This document shows positions 1 to 5,708 of a stretch of DNA of 5,928 bases, in pieces. The stretch is from positions 1 through 5,928 of the forward strand of contig CAJOCV010000108.1 of the NCBI GenBank assembly GCA_905233785.1, given 5' to 3'. Every line of letters begins with the position of its first letter. Within the stretch, counting starts at the first letter, position 1. A program made the position numbers and the translations under genes. Source of the DNA: an uncultured Oscillospiraceae bacterium (lineage in GTDB: Bacteria > Bacillota > Clostridia > Oscillospirales > Oscillospiraceae). A model generated the notes under the pieces. The model was not told the origin of the DNA and did not search any database. It saw only the letters and a list, made by a program, of their open reading frames with translations.

Positions 1-30
1 ATTTGTCAGTTCAAGCGATGCTTTCGGCAT
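1..30 (-). CDS. Start of a probable TetR/AcrR-family regulator (partial)
   Basis: Only the first ten codons are inside the window; they read MPKASLELTN and continue off the left edge. The ATG at 30-28 is preceded on the minus strand by a good Shine-Dalgarno sequence (AGGAGA, about six bases upstream), which supports this start. The N-terminal wording resembles the opening of TetR/AcrR-type repressors of Clostridia, as I remember them, in which a basic helix-turn-helix domain follows. The paired TGACA-N3-TGTCA palindromes about 270 bases upstream are typical of operators bound by such dimeric repressors and suggest autoregulation. With ten residues the family call is inference. That a gene starts here is much better supported than its identity. 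Confidence 0.55.
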   Translation of the reverse strand, partial: MPKASLELTN

Positions 31-292
31 AATATCTCTCCTGTTTCACAAATCTCCAAACCTCAAAGCCCGGCAATTGATCTCCATGCAGACGCCGAGC
101 GCATCGCCGGTCTCCGGATATTCATAAGCAGGGAGCCGAAACAGTGCCGGTTTGCGTTTTAGGAAGCGATGATTCCATCGGCGAGGGCGGATCCCCCCAA
201 AAAACTTGTGTTCTAATGAAGGCAGTTTTTCGCAGAAATACTTTTTGTGTTGCGAGAAAAAGTTACTCATATCGTTTGATCTATTCAAAAGC
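31..292 (-). other. Long leader or insertion between the operator-promoter and the left-edge gene, with a doubtful 82-codon frame
   Basis: This stretch separates the minus-strand promoter at 316-344 from the gene starting at 30. On the minus strand it is open for 82 codons, from an ATG at 294-292 to a TGA at 48-46. Neither the first ATG nor the next in-frame ATG (nine codons in) has a recognisable ribosome binding site. The predicted product is basic and aromatic-rich and I do not recognise it. It could be a small unrecognised protein, a gene remnant, or an untranslated leader that is open by chance. I see no transposon ends or terminator in it. Confidence 0.3.
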
Positions 293-347
293 ATGTTGAC
301 ACGATGTCAGAACGTAATATATCACAATTCTGACATCGTGTCAACAT
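293..347. repeat. 20-bp perfect inverted repeat made of two palindromic operators
   Basis: Positions 293-312 and 328-347 are exact reverse complements (20 of 20), separated by a 15-base AT-rich centre. Each arm contains its own palindrome, TGACA-CGA-TGTCA at 297-309 and TGACA-TCG-TGTCA at 331-343. The element therefore holds two dimer-type binding sites whose centres are 34 bp apart. The palindrome type (5-bp arms, 3-bp centre) fits a TetR-like repressor, and a candidate gene starts at 30. There is no U-run after the repeat on either strand, so it is better read as a protein-binding site than a terminator. Confidence 0.75.
316..344 (-). promoter_or_regulatory. Sigma-A promoter embedded in the operator pair
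   Basis: On the minus strand a perfect -35 box TTGACA (344-339) is followed by a 17-bp spacer and a good -10 box TATATT (321-316). The -35 lies inside the right-hand operator. The expected transcription start, near 309, lies inside the left-hand operator, so a bound repressor would block the promoter at both places. Transcription would run toward the gene starting at 30. A plus-strand TTGACA exists at 296-301 in the other arm, but its -10 candidate (TATATC at 318-323, 16-bp spacing) is weaker. Confidence 0.7.
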
Positions 348-440
348 AATGGCTTTCATTTTTTCGACATAATATCTTTGAGTTTTCGTAAAAAACAAAT
401 CATCCGCAAGAGCAACAACTTCAAAATGCTCGAGCGGAAG

Positions 441-706
441 TTATGTAAACCCACGGATTTTCATCTGCCGCTGGTTAGGGCGAAGCGTCTTGAAGTTGCC
501 CCGGATGCCGGTATGAGCTTTCGACAAGATGAAGTGCAGCCCCTCGACCAAACGGTAATAAAAGGAGCACAGCTCTTGGCAGCCATAGCGCCGTAGCACA
601 TATCTGCGGTGAACTTTTGAAACGGCCGGGGCATTCCCGCTGAAATTTTTGTTGCAGATCTGTGAATAGCTCTTTTCAAAACACCGATTTCTGTTGTATA
701 ATTCAT
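441..706 (-). pseudogene. Frame-disrupted minus-strand gene remnant of unknown family
   Basis: An ATG at 706-704 has a strong AGGAGG ribosome binding site 11 bases upstream and a promoter behind it, so translation once started here. The frame from this ATG runs 81 codons, but its second half (rich in Ser, Cys and Ala) does not look like a normal protein. In a second minus-strand frame, positions 599-441 encode 52 residues with ordinary composition, including the stretches CQELCSFYYRLVEG and GNFKTLRPNQRQMKIRGF, ending at TAA (443-441). The region around 640-680 reads most naturally in the third frame (KELFTDLQQKFQREC). Protein-like sequence spread over three frames suggests one or two small indels in a former gene. 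I do not recognise the family. The alternative is a short real protein using only the first frame. Confidence 0.45.
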
Positions 707-756
707 TATGAAGAATTCCTCCTGTTTTGTTTGGTGTGGTTTTTTGTCGTGATTAA

Positions 757-765
757 ATTATACCA
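757..765 (-). promoter_or_regulatory. Extended -10 promoter for the broken gene
   Basis: On the minus strand a perfect -10 TATAAT (762-757) is preceded by TGG, giving the extended -10 form TGNTATAAT. No good -35 box lies at the right distance, which extended -10 promoters tolerate. The start of transcription would fall near 750, leaving a leader of about 45 bases before the RBS and ATG at 706. Confidence 0.55.
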
Positions 766-912
766 CATTTCAGGAAGGAATTCTTCTCTTTTTTCACTTT
801 TCTGAGACTATTTGGAATTATTTCGTGTAGGAAACGTGCGACGTTTCAAAAATACGAAAACTCAAGCTTTTTTTGATAAGGCAAAATCGGGTCCAAAAAA
901 ACAGATTTCCAA
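766..912. other. AT-rich intergenic stretch between divergent units
   Basis: No reading frame here has both a plausible start and a plausible protein sequence. The stretch separates the minus-strand broken gene from the plus-strand promoter at 913. The only structure I see is the palindrome at 831-847, plus a T-run at about 867-873 with no stable hairpin immediately before it. It is therefore not a convincing terminator. Confidence 0.6.
831..847. repeat. 17-bp palindrome GAAACGT-GCG-ACGTTTC
   Basis: Seven-base arms (831-837 and 841-847) are perfectly complementary around a three-base centre. It lies upstream of the kinase operon promoter, with no U-run following on either strand. The compact symmetric form suggests a regulator-binding site rather than a terminator. 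The regulator is unknown. Confidence 0.4.
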
Positions 913-941
913 TTGATGAAACAGAGAGAATACTGTATAAT
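913..941 (+). promoter_or_regulatory. Sigma-A promoter of the kinase-lipoprotein operon
   Basis: TTGATG (913-918) and a perfect TATAAT (936-941) are separated by the optimal 17 bp. The expected start of transcription is near 948, giving a leader of about 190 bases before the kinase start at 1139. I see no competing promoter of similar quality closer to the gene. Confidence 0.7.
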
Positions 942-960
942 AACGGCAGAGTGCCGTTAT
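940..960. promoter_or_regulatory. Palindromic operator over the transcription start, with a repeated half at 981-994
   Basis: ATAACGGCA (940-948), GAG, then TGCCGTTAT (952-960) form a perfect palindrome with 9-bp arms. It begins in the -10 box and covers the predicted start of transcription, the classical place for a repressor site. The sequence CAGAGTGCCGTTAT from its right side (947-960) recurs exactly at 981-994, 34 bp downstream, as a second half-site or direct repeat. In RNA the same palindrome would fold only partly if transcription starts inside it. DNA binding is therefore the better explanation. Confidence 0.6.
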
Positions 961-1138
961 CATGGAATTCAAGTCATCGTCAGAGTGCCGTTATGATAGA
1001 TTTTGAGTCGTTTTTCTCGCCGCTGACGGGACAAGGTGAAAACATGGCTAAATCGAAAACTCATTTTTCAAATTCGTTTACGATACGCAGCCGGGATACT
1101 GACTGAGCCCAAAGAATCTGTTACAGGGATTTGATACG
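961..1138 (+). other. Untranslated leader of the kinase operon
   Basis: This is about 180 bases of leader with no match to a riboswitch consensus that I can recognise. It can form at least one stem, CGTCAG (979-984) with CTGACG (1023-1028). It also contains a possible 20-codon frame at 1044-1106 starting MAKSKTHFSNSF, with AAGGTG six bases before its ATG, and ending 32 bases upstream of the kinase start. The little frame may be a leader peptide or chance. The longer open frame that contains it extends back across the promoter and so is not a gene. Confidence 0.4.
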
Positions 1139-3673
1139 ATGAAAAAAGCATGGATCATAGCTGTGAATATTGTTCTTATGGCTGCTATTCTGGTGTATGT
1201 ATCTATTTACTCAAGTTACGAGGCGGAGAAAAGCTATCAGCATCAGATTGACGCATTCGAGGACACTTCCTTTGCCATGGAAAAGGTCACCGAAAACTAC
1301 CTGGAGGGCGAGCAGCACATCTGCGATGTCTGGGCGAAGTATATCAATGACAACACCCTTTCCATGGAAGAAGCAGTCGCCTTCGTTCGCAGCACACACG
1401 TTATGCCGAATGCGTCAGCTCATCTTCTTTATGCTGACACGCTGACCGGGCTGTCAACACGCCCAAAACTGAGCACGCCCGATCAATACGTTGTATCCTA
1501 CGAAAGAATCTCATTGTTCAGCAATACCGACTGGATATCGGATGTCGGGGAAGGTGTCAATGTTACCCGCGCCTATACCAACCCGGCAAACGGTGAGCAG
1601 TCTCTCGCCTTCTGCAGCAGAGTCACGCTCTCCGAGTCAAACGGCACAGCAAGGGACGCTCTACTGCTGCGCGTAATCCCAACGTCCGAGCTGGAAAACA
1701 AGTGGGTCTTCCCTCAGGAAGATTACACGAATGCGGAATTCTGTATCATCGATCCCGAAGGAAACTATATAATCAAAGGGGCGTCATTCAAGAACACCAA
1801 CTTTTTCGAGTTTTTCAAATCGTATAATACTTGGGATCTGGCGCTACAGCAGGAGCTTTTCAGCTCCATAACTTCTACCTCCGGCGTATTCACAATGAAC
1901 GACTCACACGGGCGGGATTGTGCTGTTTCACACACATCGATCACGAATACGGGCGGCTGGATCCTGCTCGGCTATACCCCGACGGCTGATTTCAAGGCAG
2001 CCAGTCAGAACTGGCTGCTCATCGGTGTCGTATCCGCAGGGCTTCTCCTGCTTTTCTGCTTCGATCTGGCGTATATGATTCACTTCAACAATCGCCTGAG
2101 AATCGTTGCAAAAGAAGCGGAATCTGCAAACAAAGCGAAAACAGATTTCCTTTCGACCATGTCCCATGATATCCGCACACCCATGAACGCCATCATCGGT
2201 CTCACCGCAATCGCGGAAAAAAATCTGGGTGATGAGGAAGCTGTCGGAGAAAACCTGCGAAAGATCAAGCTGGCAAGCAATCATCTTCTCACGCTCATCA
2301 ATGATATTCTGGATATTTCCAAGGTGGAAAGCGGGAAGCTCACTCTCAGCCCCCTGACTTTTTCCATCGTGGAAACGGCTGAAAACCTGGTAAATCTGTC
2401 CCAGCCGATGATACGGGAAAAGAATATTGATTTCAGCTTTCGCATTAATCGTATGGAGAAGGAATACCTGTACGCCGATCAGCTCCGGCTTAACCAGATA
2501 TACATCAATCTCCTGTCCAACGCCCTCAAGTATACGGAGCCCGGCGGGCGAGTCAGCGTGGATATGAGGGAGGAGTCCAGCGATCAGTCCGGCTGCGTTC
2601 GTCTGGTTTATGTCATTGCCGATACCGGCATGGGCATGAGCCCGGCTTTTATGGAAAAAATGTATCAGCCGTTCTCGCGGCAAACGGATAGCCGTGTAAA
2701 CAGCATCCAGGGCACCGGACTTGGCCTTGCCATTACAAAGCAGATGGTGGAGCTGATGGGCGGCGCCATCGACTGCACGAGCGAAGTCGGAAAAGGCACT
2801 ACCTTTACTGTCTCGATCGATATTCCGATCGCTGATCGGCAGCGTGATGACGTGATGCTGGATTCCATTGACGCTCTGATTGTGGACGATGATGAGCTTC
2901 TGCTTGAAACAGCCAGGGACACGCTGGAGTCTTTGGGGGTTGCTGTTGAATGTGCGAACAACGGTCAGGAAGCTATCGCGAAGATCGCGCAGCGGCATAA
3001 CCGAGGCGCAGACTACAGTGTTGTTATTCTGGACCGGGAGATGCCGGAGCTGAACGGGATTGACATCGTAAAGAGAATCCGTTCCGAAGTAGATACGAGG
3101 ATCCCGCTTTTACTGATCTCCGCCTATGATTGGTCTGACATTGAAGAAACCGCTAAGGAGGCCGGAGTAAACGGCTTTATCAGCAAGCCCCTGTTCCGAT
3201 CCACTCTCTATGACAAGATCAGCGAGGTGGTGGGCAGAGAATCCTCTTCCGCTGAGCCGGAGGATGATTACTCCGATCTCGCGGGCATGCGTATTCTCAT
3301 CGCAGAGGATAACGACATCAACTGGGAGATCATATCCACCTTGCTGGGGATGTTCAGGATAGAGACGGAACGTGCGTCTAACGGCCGGCTCTGTCTGGAG
3401 CGGATGCAGGAAGCTGAGGAGAACAGTTTTGATCTCATTTTCATGGATATCCAAATGCCGGAAATGAACGGCCTGGATGCAAGCAGAAGCATCCGGAAGC
3501 TCGAAAACAACTGGGCAGCCACTATTCCCATCATAGCCATGACAGCGGATGCCTTTTCCGAAAACATAGCGGAGTGTATGGAAGCCGGTATGAACGGGCA
3601 CATTGCAAAGCCTATTGATATAAAACTGGTAATCAAGGAAATCCGGAAAATCAAGGAAGGAGCTGTAGGATGA
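1139..3673 (+). CDS. Membrane hybrid sensor histidine kinase with Cache-like sensor and two receiver domains
   Basis: This 844-residue protein autophosphorylates on histidine in response to an extracytoplasmic signal and passes the phosphate to its own receivers. Order: membrane helix at about 4-25; extracytoplasmic sensor at about 26-290 with Cache-like wording (FCIIDPEGNYI, GGWILLGYTP); second helix at about 292-315; short linker; HisKA with H-box MSHDIRTPMN and phosphoacceptor His343; HATPase with N-box Asn457/Asn461, G1 box DTGMG (495-499) and G2 box GTGLGL (525-530). Receiver 1 is at about 577-700 (Asp583/584, phosphoacceptor Asp632, Ser661, Lys683). Receiver 2 is at about 717-840 (Glu723/Asp724, phosphoacceptor Asp770, Thr802, Lys824). 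All catalytic residues are present in every module. There is no HPt or DNA-binding domain, so output needs another protein. The start is supported by AGGGA nine bases upstream. The stop overlaps the next ATG by four bases. The sensor fold is inferred from size and motifs. Confidence 0.93.
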   Translation: MKKAWIIAVNIVLMAAILVYVSIYSSYEAEKSYQHQIDAFEDTSFAMEKVTENYLEGEQHICDVWAKYINDNTLSMEEAVAFVRSTHVMPNASAHLLYADTLTGLSTRPKLSTPDQYVVSYERISLFSNTDWISDVGEGVNVTRAYTNPANGEQSLAFCSRVTLSESNGTARDALLLRVIPTSELENKWVFPQEDYTNAEFCIIDPEGNYIIKGASFKNTNFFEFFKSYNTWDLALQQELFSSITSTSGVFTMNDSHGRDCAVSHTSITNTGGWILLGYTPTADFKAASQNWLLIGVVSAGLLLLFCFDLAYMIHFNNRLRIVAKEAESANKAKTDFLSTMSHDIRTPMNAIIGLTAIAEKNLGDEEAVGENLRKIKLASNHLLTLINDILDISKVESGKLTLSPLTFSIVETAENLVNLSQPMIREKNIDFSFRINRMEKEYLYADQLRLNQIYINLLSNALKYTEPGGRVSVDMREESSDQSGCVRLVYVIADTGMGMSPAFMEKMYQPFSRQTDSRVNSIQGTGLGLAITKQMVELMGGAIDCTSEVGKGTTFTVSIDIPIADRQRDDVMLDSIDALIVDDDELLLETARDTLESLGVAVECANNGQEAIAKIAQRHNRGADYSVVILDREMPELNGIDIVKRIRSEVDTRIPLLLISAYDWSDIEETAKEAGVNGFISKPLFRSTLYDKISEVVGRESSSAEPEDDYSDLAGMRILIAEDNDINWEIISTLLGMFRIETERASNGRLCLERMQEAEENSFDLIFMDIQMPEMNGLDASRSIRKLENNWAATIPIIAMTADAFSENIAECMEAGMNGHIAKPIDIKLVIKEIRKIKEGAVG
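3653..3673 (+). promoter_or_regulatory. Internal RBS and ATGA stop-start overlap coupling the two genes
   Basis: The lipoprotein RBS (GGAAGGAG, ending at 3662) lies inside the last codons of the kinase gene, seven bases before the ATG at 3670. The ATGA at 3670-3673 combines the start of the lipoprotein with the TGA stop of the kinase. This arrangement is typical of translationally coupled genes whose products are needed together. Confidence 0.85.
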
Positions 3674-4959
3674 AAAAAATACTTTGCGCAGCCTTAGCGG
3701 CATTCATGCTCATCAGCCTGGTGGGATGCGGTTCTGCAACGCCAGCTTCCCCCGGCGGCTTTCAACCTCGTCTGGACACAAATACAACCGGCAGGATCCG
3801 CGTGGCGGGAAGCTATAACAACTTTGAAGCCCTGGAGGCCATGTTTGAGCAATTCGGACAATACTATCCCAATGTGGAAATGAGCTTCACGAAGCTGGAT
3901 GACTACAACAATGTGATCGGAACGGTTTTGCAGGGAAATGACGCTCCGAATATCTATGTGACCTATTCCTGGATGAACGGCCGGGATGCGTATAAAAGCG
4001 CCCTTGACAGCGCCGAAAATCTGGCGGATCCTGCCCTCGGCCTTGATCTGGACTGCCTGCGTCCCAATATCCTCAACAAGACAGAAAATGGCGAGCTTCT
4101 GATGATCCCGGTTTTCTCCTCGACCCAAGGCATGCTGGTAAATCAGGATCTGTTTGAGAAAGAGGGTCTTGCCGTTCCGGAGACGTATACTGAGCTCGTT
4201 TCCGTATGTGAAGCTCTGCGGGAAAAAGGATACCGTAGTCCGGTCATGGGGTACTACGCGGACAACCACTCCTTCGCCCTGTTTTCGTTGGTCTATCCTT
4301 ATTTCTGCGGATCAATCGCAAATAACACGGACGCCGTTTCACAGCTCAACGCCCTGGAGCCGGCGGGGGGAGAGTTTATGCGACCCGCGCTGGAATTGGC
4401 TTCGGATTTTCTGGATAAGGGATGCATCGATCCGGAGGTATGCGCCGAGATGGAGAACGATTATAACAGCGTCATTCTCCGCTTTCTGGAAGGCGATGTT
4501 CCCATGATGCTCGGCACCGGCGACATTGTTTCCGGCACAAAGAAGAGAGAAGCTCAGTCCGAAGCCTTCAGCGCACATCCCTTTTCCTATTATTTCATGC
4601 CTGTTCCCACGACCGAGGATGGCGGATACTTCCTGGATACGCCTTCCCTTGAGTTCTCTGTCAACAAAAATTGCGACGACCTGGAGATCACCAACGAGTT
4701 TATGCGGTTTTTGGTTGATTCGCAGCGGTTAAGCGAAATGGCGCAAATCAAACGCCTCGTGTCTCCCACAAAGGATCTCTCCTTTGACAGCGTATACGCC
4801 CCCTTCGGGAAGCTGCCGCCGGAGAGGGTTATCTCACCAGAGGAATTCGGGCTCATAGACGACGCTGTGGTGCAGTTCCGACATGCAGTGTACGGCGTTG
4901 GCGCAGGAGAGATGGATATTGACGAAGCCGTCCTGGGCTTTGGCTCTTTTAAAGCATAA
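3670..4959 (+). CDS. Extracellular solute-binding lipoprotein (family 1 type), kinase partner
   Basis: The 429-residue product begins with a lipoprotein signal peptide: Lys2-Lys3, a hydrophobic core at 4-18, and lipobox LVGC ending at Cys20, which would be lipidated and anchored on the outer face of the membrane. The mature part has the length and style of ABC-type family 1 solute-binding proteins, which mostly bind sugars: an early strand with YNNFEALEAMFEQFGQYYPN, then IPVFSSTQGMLVNQDLFEKEGL and VPETYTELVSVCEALREKGY. The ligand cannot be read from sequence. No permease or ATPase gene is next to it. It is translationally coupled to the hybrid kinase and followed by a terminator. I infer that it works as a ligand-presenting co-receptor for the kinase rather than in uptake, as with other binding-protein/kinase pairs. 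It could instead serve a transporter encoded elsewhere. Confidence 0.9.
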   Translation: MKKILCAALAAFMLISLVGCGSATPASPGGFQPRLDTNTTGRIRVAGSYNNFEALEAMFEQFGQYYPNVEMSFTKLDDYNNVIGTVLQGNDAPNIYVTYSWMNGRDAYKSALDSAENLADPALGLDLDCLRPNILNKTENGELLMIPVFSSTQGMLVNQDLFEKEGLAVPETYTELVSVCEALREKGYRSPVMGYYADNHSFALFSLVYPYFCGSIANNTDAVSQLNALEPAGGEFMRPALELASDFLDKGCIDPEVCAEMENDYNSVILRFLEGDVPMMLGTGDIVSGTKKREAQSEAFSAHPFSYYFMPVPTTEDGGYFLDTPSLEFSVNKNCDDLEITNEFMRFLVDSQRLSEMAQIKRLVSPTKDLSFDSVYAPFGKLPPERVISPEEFGLIDDAVVQFRHAVYGVGAGEMDIDEAVLGFGSFKA

Positions 4960-5021
4960 CAGCAGCGTATCTCGGTGCGACACATATCAGAATCGAGTAG
5001 GAGAGGCTAACACAGGATTAT

Positions 5022-5064
5022 GCCCCCGGCGAGCTCCAGGAGGAGCATCGCCGGGGGCTGTTTT
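5022..5064 (+). terminator. Rho-independent terminator of the kinase-lipoprotein operon
   Basis: GCCCCCGGCGAGCTCC (5022-5037) pairs with GGAGC plus TCGCCGGGGGC (5042-5058), giving a 16-bp GC-rich stem with one bulged A (5047) and an AGGA tetraloop. TGTTTT follows directly. The U-run is short and interrupted but the stem is very stable. It lies 62 bases after the lipoprotein stop and marks the operon end. Confidence 0.85.
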
Positions 5065-5077
5065 ACAGTCGGCCTTG

Positions 5078-5542
5078 ATGATGGCATACCGTAGGCTTGG
5101 TGGAAAGTACTTGTTCAAGGGGCGATATTCGCCGCAGTGCATTTTTCAGACAACGCCGAACCTTCTTTTGCTGCTTTTCATGATCGTCCAGCCTCTGTGC
5201 GGCATCCTCATGAGCAAGTATCTGTACACTTTTCTGCCGACAGCCGGGATGGCGTCGGCTGCCCGCGCGATCCATCTGCCTCTGGCCTACTGGGGCTTCG
5301 TGCTGATGAGCCTGCACGCAGGCCCCCATCCGGGGAGCAACCTGCCCAAAGGGAAAAAACGCCGGACAGCGCTTGCGATCCTGTCTGCGGTTTCCCTGTA
5401 CGGCGTCTATGCCTTTTTCAAGCGACAGATTCCGGACTCTATGCTTTTGAAAATGCAGTTCGTCTTTTTCGATTACAGCGAGTCCCGACCGCTTTTCCTG
5501 ACAGACTGCCTGGCAGTGATGGTAGTGCCGAAAACGGCATAA
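5078..5542 (+). pseudogene. Truncated DUF4405-type membrane protein remnant
   Basis: From the ATG at 5078 this frame encodes 154 residues that match my recollection of the later part of DUF4405 membrane proteins, which resemble cytochrome b561-like bundles. Visible features are a basic stretch KYLFKGRYSPQCIFQT; a helix at about 27-45; a second helix with the family-like wording YWGFVLMSLHAGPH (His66, His80, His84); a third helix at about 98-113 before FFKRQIPDSMLLKMQFVFFDY; and LTDCLAVM near the end. Intact relatives are about 210-230 residues. They begin with a helix and a segment containing HEW and HH motifs, which are absent here, and they end with a last helix, which here is replaced by VVPKTA and a stop. 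There is no RBS before 5078, the frame is open back across the terminator, and no promoter is visible. It is most likely a decaying fragment rather than an expressed protein. Confidence 0.65.
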
Positions 5543-5631
5543 AAAATGAAAACGAAGGAAAGAGCATTCTCTGCACCTTGAACTCGCTCCTATTTTTATA
5601 TAAGAATGTTCACAAATTGTTCACGCGATAA

Positions 5632-5658
5632 TTAGCACTCTCGGCTTGACAGTGCTGA
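5632..5658. promoter_or_regulatory. CIRCE-like operator (HrcA site) of the small heat-shock gene
   Basis: The left half TTAGCACTC (5632-5640) is identical to the CIRCE consensus. After the canonical nine-base spacer the right half is CAGTGCTGA (5650-5658), which matches seven of nine positions of GAGTGCTAA. CIRCE is bound by the HrcA repressor, which releases on heat shock. The element overlaps the -35 box of the promoter, as expected for a repressing site. A further CAGTGCTAT at 5662-5670 overlaps the -10 box. Confidence 0.75.
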
Positions 5659-5673
5659 AAACAGTGCTATAAT
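5646..5673 (+). promoter_or_regulatory. Sigma-A promoter of the hsp20 gene
   Basis: A perfect -35 TTGACA (5646-5651) and a perfect -10 TATAAT (5668-5673) are spaced by 16 bp. The start of transcription should be near 5680, giving a leader of about 90 bases. The -35 box lies within the CIRCE-like element, so HrcA binding would exclude RNA polymerase. Confidence 0.8.
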
Positions 5674-5708
5674 CATAATCGAACAGAGGAACGAAGATCG
5701 AATAGATG

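Noticed and set aside
293..347. Transposon terminal repeat, terminator or CRISPR-like repeat
   Set aside because: The inverted repeat has no transposase gene or target duplication, no following U-run and only one copy. The embedded promoter and nested palindromes favour an operator.
873..1106. 77-codon plus-strand open frame before the kinase
   Set aside because: It spans the operon promoter and operator, its first ATG has no RBS, and its composition is not protein-like. Only the last 20 codons have any case as a leader peptide.
961..1138. Cyclic-di-GMP or other riboswitch in the kinase leader
   Set aside because: I looked for conserved riboswitch cores and found none. The stem at 979-1028 alone is not enough.
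1928..2998. Long minus-strand open frame (356 codons) inside the kinase gene
   Set aside because: It lies wholly antisense to clearly conserved kinase and receiver motifs and has no recognisable domain of its own. It is a by-product of the codon use of the real gene.
4883..5077. Upstream extension of the DUF4405-like frame into the lipoprotein gene
   Set aside because: The extension overlaps the lipoprotein coding end and crosses the terminator hairpin. Its sequence shows no resemblance to the membrane protein family, so homology only starts after about 5078.
5526..5539. Small hairpin TGCCG-AAAA-CGGCA at the end of the DUF4405 remnant as a terminator
   Set aside because: The stem is only five base pairs and it is followed by A residues, not a U-run, on the plus strand. 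Nothing suitable follows on the minus strand.
5137..5631. Second plus-strand open frame over the DUF4405 remnant
   Set aside because: Its translation is rich in Pro, Arg and His without membrane helices, while the other frame carries the family-like sequence.
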